Source of the DNA: Abditibacteriales bacterium
Lineage (GTDB): Bacteria > Armatimonadota > Abditibacteriia > Abditibacteriales > JANWYM01
Direction of reading: 5' to 3'
NCBI GenBank assembly: GCA_025055355.1
Contig: JANWYM010000141.1
Span: forward strand, 1 to 8,974
DNA: 8,974 nt
Every line of letters starts with the position of its first letter. The first letter of the stretch is position 1. Of this stretch, positions 1 to 5,696 are shown in pieces. The notes under the pieces are model-generated. The model was given only the letters and a program-made list of their open reading frames with translations. It had not been told where the DNA came from and did no database searches. Made by a program: the position numbers and the translations under genes.

Positions 1-38
1 CCGAAGCCGCCCAGACCGCCGAAGCCGCCCAGACCGCC
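1..38. repeat. 18-bp tandem repeat encoding Gly-Gly-Phe/Leu
   Basis: Two perfect 18-bp units (3-20 and 21-38) lie inside pilQ, with degenerate copies continuing to about 110. On the coding strand they encode repeats of the type GGFGGL. The array runs off the left edge, so its full length is unknown. Confidence 0.8.
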
Positions 39-899
39 GAAGCCACCACCGAAACCGCCGAGACCCCCGAAGCCGCCACCGCCAAAGCCGCCCATGCCCA
101 TACCACCTCCCATCAGGAAGATGTCGGTCGTCACCACTTGACCGCCGAGCAGCAGGGCAATGCCTTTCGCGGAGACGTACTTAATCGGCACGAGGTGGTA
201 GCGTTTCTCTTCTGCAGATACGCCCGTTGTGGTGTCACCTCCAAAGCCGGTGTCGCCGCCCAAACCGCCGCCCATACCGGGCATGCCGGGCATTCCACCG
301 CCATAGTAGCCGGCTTCACCACCCATCGCCCCGCCGCCACGTCCGCGACGACCACCTGTGCCGGGCATACCGGGCATACCAGGCATCCCCATCCCGCCCA
401 TGCCGGGCATTCCGGGCATACCCATCATCCCACCTTCACCCATGCCGCCCATACCGGGCATACCAGGCATCCCCATCCCGCCCATGCCGGGCATTCCGGG
501 CATACCGGGCATTCCAGCACCACCGATGCCTCCCTGCCCTTGCTGGAAATACTTCGGGTCTGGCTCGATATTGTAAATGCCATTGTCGTCCTTGCGCACT
601 CGTGCCCTCACCTGCTCCACAACATACTTCAAAGCAGTCTCCCAATCCACCTCCTTAAGGGCGAGGTTCACGACGCCAGCGACCCCTTCTTTCACGATGT
701 AATTCGCGCCGGGTTTAGCTTTGAACAACGCATCCACCGCCTCGCGGATCGGAGCATCCTTGAAGTCAATGGATACCTTGTCCCCCGGTCCCGGCGTGAC
801 CTCAGTCTTTTGCTGAGCGGCTGCGGGTTTTACGGTCAACGGAGTGACCAACGCGACCAGAGCGCCGACGAGAACCATTAAACGACGTCCGCTCCACAT
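1..899 (-). CDS. pilQ: Type IV pilus secretin PilQ, N-terminal part (cut by window edge)
   Basis: Forms the outer-membrane channel through which the pilus fibre is extruded. Only the first 299 codons are present; the frame is open at position 1. Numbered from the ATG at 899, residues 1-28 look like a signal peptide (Arg-rich start, hydrophobic core, PAAA before QQ). Residues 40-114 resemble the secretin/TonB short N-terminal domain (starts VSIDFKDAPIREAVDALF). Residues 123-220 are Met/Gly/Pro repeats. Residues 234-258 (YHLVPIKYVSAKGIALLLGG) resemble the first strand and helix of a secretin N1 domain, followed from about 264 by Gly/Phe/Leu repeats to the edge. The catch-all diagnostic secretin core is outside the window, so the call rests on the N-domains and on being last in a pilMNOP order. 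An in-frame GTG at 905 has better ribosome-binding-site spacing than the ATG. Confidence 0.85.
   Translation of the reverse strand, partial: MWSGRRLMVLVGALVALVTPLTVKPAAAQQKTEVTPGPGDKVSIDFKDAPIREAVDALFKAKPGANYIVKEGVAGVVNLALKEVDWETALKYVVEQVRARVRKDDNGIYNIEPDPKYFQQGQGGIGGAGMPGMPGMPGMGGMGMPGMPGMGGMGEGGMMGMPGMPGMGGMGMPGMPGMPGTGGRRGRGGGAMGGEAGYYGGGMPGMPGMGGGLGGDTGFGGDTTTGVSAEEKRYHLVPIKYVSAKGIALLLGGQVVTTDIFLMGGGMGMGGFGGGGFGGLGGFGGGFGGLGGFGGLGGF
367..422. repeat. 56-bp direct repeat in pilQ, copy 1
   Basis: Identical base for base to 451-506, offset 84 bp (28 codons), so the reading frame is kept. It encodes a Met-Pro-Gly/Met-Gly-Gly block. The sequence extended to 426 also matches pilP 1082-1141 with one mismatch (position 411 against 1126). 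Confidence 0.9.
451..506. repeat. 56-bp direct repeat in pilQ, copy 2
   Basis: Perfect copy of 367-422. The 28 bp between the copies encodes an acidic-containing linker (GGMGEGG region). Identity includes every wobble position, which points to a recent duplication rather than convergent codon choice. Confidence 0.9.
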
Positions 900-910
900 G
901 CTCACCTTGT

Positions 911-919
911 CACCTCCCT
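911..919 (-). promoter_or_regulatory. Ribosome binding site of pilQ
   Basis: The minus strand reads AGGGAGGTG here, followed by ACAAGGTGAGCATG. The GGAGG core lies 7 nt before an in-frame GTG (905-903) and 13 nt before the ATG (899-897). Spacing favours the GTG, which would add two residues (M-S) to the protein. A strong own site fits pilQ being separated from pilP by a long gap, where translational coupling is not possible. Confidence 0.6.
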
Positions 920-943
920 TCGCGTGTGATGTTTGAATTTTGT

Positions 944-960
944 GCAGGCTGGAAGCCTGC
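944..960. repeat. Inverted repeat, 7-bp arms, 3-nt loop
   Basis: GCAGGCT, then GGA, then AGCCTGC is a perfect hairpin in the gap between pilP and pilQ. From memory, very similar palindromes (read on the other strand as AGGCTTCCAGCCT) are scattered in many copies through some thermophilic metagenome-derived genomes. I cannot verify copy number from this window. No T-run follows on either strand, so it is not a typical intrinsic terminator. Confidence 0.7.
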
Positions 961-996
961 GCTACACCTGCGACGCTTGAGTTATCTATCCGAGGA

Positions 997-1014
997 GTCC
1001 CGATGAGTCGGGAC
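997..1014. repeat. Inverted repeat, 7-bp arms, 4-nt loop
   Basis: GTCCCGA, TGAG, TCGGGAC forms a perfect hairpin 36 bp from the inverted repeat at 944-960, in the same pilP-pilQ gap. Neither hairpin is followed by a T-run. Together they occupy most of the only long gap in the operon and look like parts of one inserted non-coding element, about 944-1020. Confidence 0.7.
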
Positions 1015-1044
1015 ACGCTCTTCATCCTTCCATTGAACAGTTGC

Positions 1045-2025
1045 CTAACTCTCCTCACGTCTACCACCTCCCATTCCCGGTATACCGGGCATACCAGGCA
1101 TCCCCATCCCGCCCATGCCGGGCATACCGGGCATACCCATCCCGCCTCCCATCATACCTCCGCCCATCTGCCCTTGTTGGGGTTGAGAAGAGGGGCGCAA
1201 GTCAATCAGTTTGTGTGACCCGGTGCCTAAGTCCTTCAGCACAATGCGCACGTTCTCTTTGTTATCGGTCTTTTCTTTAAAGCGCTCAAAGCGCACGACT
1301 TGGAACGATCCGTCTCGCAATTGCACAATGTCACCGGGCTTCAGGACGTAATATTTAACGCCCGTTTCCTCGATGGCCTCCATGATGACCCAAAGCATGT
1401 TGGATTGAGTCATCATCATGCCCGCCAGACGCTTGTTAGGATCGGGGGCAGGACCGCTGGCTTCATCGCGGGGAATATTAGGCGGTCTTTCTCCGGGCAC
1501 TGCGGGCGGCGGGTTGAAGTCCGCCAGGCTAATGCGCGGGAGTCCTTCCAAGCCTTGACCAGTCCACGGTGCGCGTGCCGTCGAGATGACCGGCGCTAAA
1601 GTCGACGGGGGCAACTGCTGCTGGAAAGGTTCCATCGGGTCGGCGCGGAACCTTTCTCGGGGACCACGTCTCCGCGTCGCCGTAGGCTGTTGCCCGCTAC
1701 CACCTGTCGGCGTCGCCGAAGGAGTTCCACTCGCCCCACTCATGTCCGCGCCTGTCGGCATACCGCCGCCTGGGGGCATCATACCTGGCGCGCCACTCCC
1801 GGTGGGGTCCATCGCGGGCGCAGTGCCCGTGCTACCCATCCCACCGCCGAAGCCGCTCGTTCCGCTGGTGCTACCGCTTCCAGATGCCGGTGTCAGCGAA
1901 GAGGTCATATCCCCGCCGGAGCCTCCAAAAGGCCGCAAGACGACGAGGACGACAACGATCAGCACACCTATTAGTCCCAACAGGATGTAGAGTTTTTTCT
2001 TCTCCTCAGGAGCCATCGGACTCAT
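1045..2025 (-). CDS. pilP: PilP-like periplasmic linker protein of the pilus
   Basis: Inner-membrane-anchored protein of 326 residues, expected to connect PilN/PilO to the PilQ secretin. Residues 10-31 are a transmembrane segment after a short cytoplasmic, Lys-containing start. Residues 34-113 are Gly/Ser/Thr/Met-rich, and 114-195 are Pro-rich. Residues 197-277 form the only well-ordered block (KRLAGMMMTQSNMLWVIMEA, then VLKPGDIV, FQVVRFERF, VRIVLKDL). This pattern of short beta strands with a Gly-Asp turn resembles the PilP/GspC-type periplasmic domain. Residues 286-322 are a Met/Gly/Pro tail. There is no Cys lipobox, although classical PilP is a lipoprotein, so this one is held by a membrane helix. 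It starts 20 nt after pilO with AAGGA about 9 nt before the ATG. The call rests on position in the operon as much as on sequence. Confidence 0.65.
   Translation of the reverse strand: MSPMAPEEKKKLYILLGLIGVLIVVVLVVLRPFGGSGGDMTSSLTPASGSGSTSGTSGFGGGMGSTGTAPAMDPTGSGAPGMMPPGGGMPTGADMSGASGTPSATPTGGSGQQPTATRRRGPRERFRADPMEPFQQQLPPSTLAPVISTARAPWTGQGLEGLPRISLADFNPPPAVPGERPPNIPRDEASGPAPDPNKRLAGMMMTQSNMLWVIMEAIEETGVKYYVLKPGDIVQLRDGSFQVVRFERFKEKTDNKENVRIVLKDLGTGSHKLIDLRPSSQPQQGQMGGGMMGGGMGMPGMPGMGGMGMPGMPGIPGMGGGRREES
1082..1141. repeat. 60-bp cassette shared by pilP and pilQ
   Basis: The 3' end of pilP matches pilQ positions 367-426 at 59 of 60 bases, in the same reading frame. Both encode a Met-Pro-Gly/Met-Gly-Gly block. 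See the paired direct repeats at 367-422 and 451-506. Confidence 0.85.
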
Positions 2026-2045
2026 GGTATCTCATCCTTTCAGAA

Positions 2046-3014
2046 CTACTCACCACCACCACGCAATCTGCCAAACGCCCCGCGAGCGCCGCCCGTGTCT
2101 CCGAGTTCCTCGCCCTCTTTGGTGGTGCCCCCTCCTGCATCCGCCGGAGGGGGTGGCGGGCTACCCATCGGCGCACCGCCTGCCGCCTCGGGACCAGCCA
2201 TCATCCCACCTGTCATGCCACCCATGCCCGCCATACTCATATCCATCGGTCCGCCCATGCCAGGCATGCCCCCCGGCGCGCCGCCGCCCGCGCTCAACAC
2301 GCTCTCAGGAACATCGGCGAGGATAAAGATACTGACGGGAAAAGTCGCCGTGATGTTGGGGCTTTGCCCGCTCAACCGAATCGCGCCGACCCCAATGAGG
2401 CGGTTCCAACTGGTCAGGTGGTTGAGGAAGCGGATGATGTCCGTGTATTTGCCGACGACCTGCACCTGAATCTGTCCGCTCGCGGGTAGTTTGATGAACG
2501 AACTGCTGGGGGCTTTCACGGCGGTCCAGATAGCCGGGGGCGCATCTGGGGTGAAGTTGTAACTCACCGGCAACCCCGCGCTGCGCATGAACTCATCAAA
2601 CTCGGGCTTAATGACCTCGTGGAACTCGTGGAGGATGGCTTTCCAGGCGTCCTGGTCTCCCTCGGCAGTTTTGAAGGTGATAATGCGCATGTTGTCCTTG
2701 AAATACTTCAGTTGCGCGCGCAACTTGTCGTTGTCGGCTCTGGCTTTTTGCAGATTCTGCTGATACTTCGAGTGCTTCGGGTCACGCAGCAGGGTGCTGA
2801 AGTTGTTGTGCAGTTTTTTCGGCTCTTCGCCGTGCGTCAGCACCGACTCCGGCAGGCAGGCGTGAATGGCGGTTTCGTAGCCGTCAATCTCCCTTTGCGT
2901 GGCAGCGATGCGCTCGTTGAGGGGCTTCATTAAAGCGAAGAACCAAGCCACCCCGATCACCACAGCAATCCCCGCCGCAATCAAAACGACATGCACTCTG
3001 GTTAGTTTTCCCAT
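2046..3014 (-). CDS. pilO: Type IV pilus inner-membrane protein PilO
   Basis: Bitopic inner-membrane protein that pairs with PilN to form the periplasmic part of the alignment subcomplex. It has 322 residues. Residues 8-29 are a single membrane helix after a short cytoplasmic end, and residues 30-110 are mostly helical and likely coiled coil (KPLNERIAATQREIDGYE). Residues 120-240 contain the PilO-type periplasmic fold, best seen at 180-232 (QIQVQVVGKYTDIIRFLNHL, then LIGVGAIRLSG). From about 242 to the end is a Gly/Met/Pro-rich tail that ordinary PilO (about 200 residues) lacks. It contains GGPMDM, a motif also present in the tail of PilN. A strong site (GGAGGAAGGAG) ends 5-6 nt before the ATG, 24 nt after pilN. 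Assignment is by topology, fold pattern and gene order. Confidence 0.85.
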   Translation of the reverse strand: MGKLTRVHVVLIAAGIAVVIGVAWFFALMKPLNERIAATQREIDGYETAIHACLPESVLTHGEEPKKLHNNFSTLLRDPKHSKYQQNLQKARADNDKLRAQLKYFKDNMRIITFKTAEGDQDAWKAILHEFHEVIKPEFDEFMRSAGLPVSYNFTPDAPPAIWTAVKAPSSSFIKLPASGQIQVQVVGKYTDIIRFLNHLTSWNRLIGVGAIRLSGQSPNITATFPVSIFILADVPESVLSAGGGAPGGMPGMGGPMDMSMAGMGGMTGGMMAGPEAAGGAPMGSPPPPPADAGGGTTKEGEELGDTGGARGAFGRLRGGGE

Positions 3015-3038
3015 AGTTGCTCCTTCCTCCCTTCTCCG

Positions 3039-3905
3039 CTACGAGCCAGTGCCCATGCTCATCCCCGCCGACATACCTGACATCGCTCCACCGCCCATCA
3101 TCATGTCCATCGGACCGCCCATGCCGCCCATCATACCGCCCATGCCACCACCCCCCCCAGCGCCAGTCACAGTGACGTCGCCGCTGGGCATGGGGACACC
3201 TGTCGTCTGATAAGGAGGGGCTAAGTGCGCCATGACGGTGAACTTGATCGGCAACGGGTCGGTCGCACTTTGCGAGCCAGAGCCGCCGCCCATCATGCCC
3301 CTGCCGCCCATGCCCATACTCATCCCCATCCCTGGCATCTCGCCCATCCCTAAACTCGCCGGCATCCCCGGACCGCCAGCCATGCCCATCATGCCGCCGC
3401 CCATCATGCCCCCGCCGCTGCCGCCGCCGATGCCGCTGAATATCGGCGGCTGGTCAAACAGGGGGCACTCCATGAAGTTAGCCACGAAGCGGGCGTAAGA
3501 ATCCACGCTGTCCGTCGCGCAGGACAGCCTGACGTTCTGTCCGTCCGAGATGTCTATGTCCGTCACCAGCACCCGCCAGTAGATGTATTTGCGCAGTTCA
3601 CTCAATAGTTGTCCCTGCTTGCGGGGGCTCTCCTTGACCTTCTTAATGAAATCAATCACGTTCTGGAAGGGCTGGTTCTTTGCCTGTTCCGCCTGAGCCT
3701 CTTGCTGCAGTTGATCCACTTGGGATTTTTCGTTCGCCTTGGCAGTTTTCGCCTCGTCCAGCGCGGCGGCAAGCAACCGTTGCTTGTTGTAGAAGAACCC
3801 CAGCACCGCGATCTCGGCGACCAACAGCACCGCCGCCACCATGCTATAAACGCGCACCTTGCGGCGCTCAATGACGTAGGCAGGTAAAAGGTTAATCTTT
3901 AACAT
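3039..3905 (-). CDS. pilN: Type IV pilus inner-membrane protein PilN
   Basis: Links cytoplasmic PilM to the periplasmic pilus machinery. It has 288 residues. Residues 3-8 are INLLP-type (KINLLP), the conserved cytoplasmic PilN tail that docks in a groove of PilM. Residues 18-39 are the membrane helix and 40-78 a charged, Gln/Ala/Lys-rich coiled coil. The periplasmic ferredoxin-like domain covers about 100-157 (strands VRLSCAT and the helix DSYARFVANFM) and resumes at 219-229 (PIKFTVMAHL). Between these halves, residues 158-213 are a Met/Gly-rich insertion, and residues 247-288 are a second such tract at the end. The start codon is 4 nt past the pilM stop, and its GGAG site overlaps the pilM stop region, so translation is probably coupled to pilM. 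Confidence 0.88.
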   Translation of the reverse strand: MLKINLLPAYVIERRKVRVYSMVAAVLLVAEIAVLGFFYNKQRLLAAALDEAKTAKANEKSQVDQLQQEAQAEQAKNQPFQNVIDFIKKVKESPRKQGQLLSELRKYIYWRVLVTDIDISDGQNVRLSCATDSVDSYARFVANFMECPLFDQPPIFSGIGGGSGGGMMGGGMMGMAGGPGMPASLGMGEMPGMGMSMGMGGRGMMGGGSGSQSATDPLPIKFTVMAHLAPPYQTTGVPMPSGDVTVTGAGGGGGMGGMMGGMGGPMDMMMGGGAMSGMSAGMSMGTGS

Positions 3906-3909
3906 AGCA

Positions 3910-5493
3910 TCACTCCAACATGTCGCGTAGGGCTAATCCCACACTCACCGCCATCAGCGGGTTGAGGTCGCGGAGTCGCCCCTCGTCCAGCGTTCCTCTC
4001 ACGTAATCAAAGGGGTTCGCCACCGTCGTTCTTATACCCAGTTCGTTGGTCAGAAAAACGTCCAACTGGCGGAGTTTCGCGCCGCCGCCCAGCAAAATAA
4101 CGCGGTCAATAGCCACGTCGGGATAACGTCCTGTGTAGTATTCCAACGACCGCCGAATCTCCATCACCATTTCCCCCAACACCGGCGACATCGCGTTGTA
4201 AACCGTGTGGGGGGTGATTTCGTCCCCGTAGCCGCCGTAAATCCCCTCGCCGCCGAATGCCGAAGGGGCGGGAGCGGGCGGTGTCATCTCAGACGTCGGC
4301 GGAGGGGGCGCAGCAGGTTCTTCGAAGGTAGGTGGAGGGGGCGTCGTCGGCTGAGTCGTCAGCGCGTCGAAATCAAACGTAAAAGGCGAACTGGACGCAG
4401 GGGCGCTGGGCTGCTGCGGCTCTGGGGATAAGTCAAAAAACGAAGATGGAGCGGTCTCAGACTCTCCGGGCGCGGGCGACGTCGGTCCGATGTCGAAGTC
4501 AAACACCGAAGGCGCGGACGGCTCCTCCGCCCTCGTGTCCGCCAAATCGAACACCGGCGTGCTGGGGGGGGCGGTTGACGGCGCGGCGCCCGGTTGCGTC
4601 TCGCCGCTCAAATCGAAGACAGGCTCTTGGGGCGGCGCGGAAGGCGTCGCACCGCCAAGGTCAAAGTCCAATCCCGCAGCGGGCGGGGCAGGAGGGACCT
4701 CCGTCGGGGCAGGCGGGGGCGTCAACGTCGGCTGCGCCAACGAGGGCGGCAGCGCACTACCCATTTCAATTTTATAGCGTTCTGCCTCATCTTTGCTGAT
4801 GCCCAACGCATCGGCGATGGCTTGGGTCAGCGCATCCCCTGCCAGCGGAATCGGGCGAGTGAAGGTCAGAATCCCCCTGCGGAAGATAGAAATCTCCGTC
4901 ACCGTCGCCCCAATGTTGAGCATGGCAACCGTCTCGTTCCGTTCCGCCTCACTCGCCACCTCCAGCAGCGACCGCTCTGCCGCCAGCGGCTCAATATCAA
5001 TCGCGAGTGGATCTAAACCTGCGGCTTGCAAGGTTTGGACGTGGGCGGTAATCATGTCCTCCTGCGCCGCTGCCAACAACACCTCCATGTTTTGCGCGTT
5101 CGGATCGTCGCGCAGCGGGGGAAGCACCACGTGGTCTTCAATGACCTCTGTTGCCGCGAACGGAATGTGCCGCTCCAACTCCCATTTCATGCTCTCGGCT
5201 AACTCCGCCTCGCTCATCTTCGGCACGTCAATCACGCGCACGACCAGCGAAGACTGTCCCGCCACTGAACTGACGACGGATTTGGCGCGGATACCATTCG
5301 AGGCAAGCAGTTGCTTGATGGCTTGCCCCAGCACGTCCGGCTGCATGATGACGCCGTTCGATACGGTATCTGGCGGCGTGGGCATGATAGCGACGCCTGT
5401 CACGTCAAACTGACCCCGCCCCCCGCGCACCTCCACGGCTTTGATCAAGTTGGACCCAATGTTCAATCCTACAACTGTCGCACTCTTCGCCAT
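3910..5493 (-). CDS. pilM: Type IV pilus actin-like ATPase PilM
   Basis: Cytoplasmic FtsA/actin-fold protein that binds the PilN tail and supports pilus assembly. It has 527 residues against about 350-380 for usual family members. Residues 7-22 are the first phosphate motif (GLNIGSNLIKAVEV). Residues 88-125 hold the conserved stretch around SMKWELERHIPF. Residues 189-207 are the second phosphate motif (MLNIGATVTEISIFRRG), and 467-477 are the adenosine motif (LLGGGAKLRQL). The segment 424-527 resumes normal PilM sequence (PVLGEMVMEIRRSLEYY). Residues 246-424 are an extra Pro/Ala/Ser-rich linker with six F-D-[L/F] motifs. Asp is replaced by Asn at residues 11 and 193 in the two phosphate motifs. 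First gene of the operon; GGGAG lies 10 nt before the ATG. Confidence 0.93.
   Translation of the reverse strand: MAKSATVVGLNIGSNLIKAVEVRGGRGQFDVTGVAIMPTPPDTVSNGVIMQPDVLGQAIKQLLASNGIRAKSVVSSVAGQSSLVVRVIDVPKMSEAELAESMKWELERHIPFAATEVIEDHVVLPPLRDDPNAQNMEVLLAAAQEDMITAHVQTLQAAGLDPLAIDIEPLAAERSLLEVASEAERNETVAMLNIGATVTEISIFRRGILTFTRPIPLAGDALTQAIADALGISKDEAERYKIEMGSALPPSLAQPTLTPPPAPTEVPPAPPAAGLDFDLGGATPSAPPQEPVFDLSGETQPGAAPSTAPPSTPVFDLADTRAEEPSAPSVFDFDIGPTSPAPGESETAPSSFFDLSPEPQQPSAPASSSPFTFDFDALTTQPTTPPPPTFEEPAAPPPPTSEMTPPAPAPSAFGGEGIYGGYGDEITPHTVYNAMSPVLGEMVMEIRRSLEYYTGRYPDVAIDRVILLGGGAKLRQLDVFLTNELGIRTTVANPFDYVRGTLDEGRLRDLNPLMAVSVGLALRDMLE
4357..4674 (-). repeat. Degenerate F-D-[L/F] motif repeats in the PilM linker
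   Basis: Within the PilM insertion, LDFDL (275), VFDLS (292), VFDLA (314), VFDFDI (330), FFDLS (352) and FTFDFDAL (371) recur every 16-22 residues. They are separated by Pro/Ala/Ser/Thr/Glu spacers. The spacers differ between copies, so this is a motif array rather than a simple DNA tandem repeat. Confidence 0.8.
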
Positions 5494-5556
5494 GAGCCAT
5501 TCACTCCCGTCATCGCGTCAGCCATTTAGACGTTGAGCGTCTTTCTGTTGTTCCTT

Positions 5557-5586
5557 ATTCTACATGTTTTATCGGGAACCTGTCAA
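5557..5586 (-). promoter_or_regulatory. Sigma70-type promoter of the pilMNOPQ operon
   Basis: On the minus strand TTGACA (5586-5581) is followed by an 18-nt spacer and TAGAAT (5562-5557). This is a perfect -35 and five of six bases of the -10 consensus. An A8 tract (T8 on the plus strand, 5602-5609) lies about 16 bp upstream of the -35 and could act as an UP-like or curved element. Transcription should begin near 5550, giving a leader of about 57 nt before pilM. Just inside that leader is a small palindrome (5528-5542, AGACG/CGTCT with a 5-nt loop), which could be an operator but is short enough to be chance. Confidence 0.75.
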
Positions 5587-5655
5587 GCAAATCGCTGAAA
5601 GTTTTTTTTCAAACTCCTCTTTTGCGTTTCGTGCCCCTCTCCCTCCCCGCTGGAT

Positions 5656-5696
5656 TGAGGGCATCGCCTCAGAGCAGAACGTGAAAGATGCCCTCA
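5656..5696. repeat. 10-bp inverted repeat at the end of the deacylase gene
   Basis: TGAGGGCATC (5656-5665) and GATGCCCTCA (5687-5696) are perfect inverted arms around a 21-nt loop. The outer arm contains the stop codon of the deacylase gene. No T-run follows on the minus strand, so it may protect or slow the transcript end rather than act as an intrinsic terminator. Confidence 0.6.

Noticed and set aside
361..510. Possible CRISPR-like array from regularly repeated short units
   Set aside because: The repeats are in-frame coding sequence for Met/Gly/Pro, there are no unique spacers, and no cas genes are near.
358..576. Plus-strand open frame with Pro-Gly-Ile-Pro repeats, collagen-like
   Set aside because: Another antisense shadow of the same repeats; GGCAT and CCGGG palindromic content makes repeats on both strands.
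138..881. A 247-codon plus-strand open frame rich in His, Thr, Ala and Gly, opposite pilQ
   Set aside because: It is the antisense reading of the Met-Pro-Gly codons of pilQ (ATG/CCN/GGN read backwards gives His/Gly/Thr/Ala). It has no good ribosome site and the pilQ frame shows real secretin domains.
985..1020. Hammerhead-like ribozyme (GATGAG next to a stem)
   Set aside because: The CUGAUGA and GAAA core elements are not both present; only a simple hairpin remains.
5602..5609. T8 run on the plus strand as an intrinsic terminator
   Set aside because: No GC-rich stem directly precedes it, and no plus-strand gene ends nearby. As an A-tract upstream of the minus-strand -35 it makes more sense.
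5494..5693. A small gene in the gap between pilM and the deacylase
   Set aside because: Short plus-strand frames there lack a ribosome site and run into the antisense of the deacylase. The gap is explained by the pil promoter, A-tract and hairpin.
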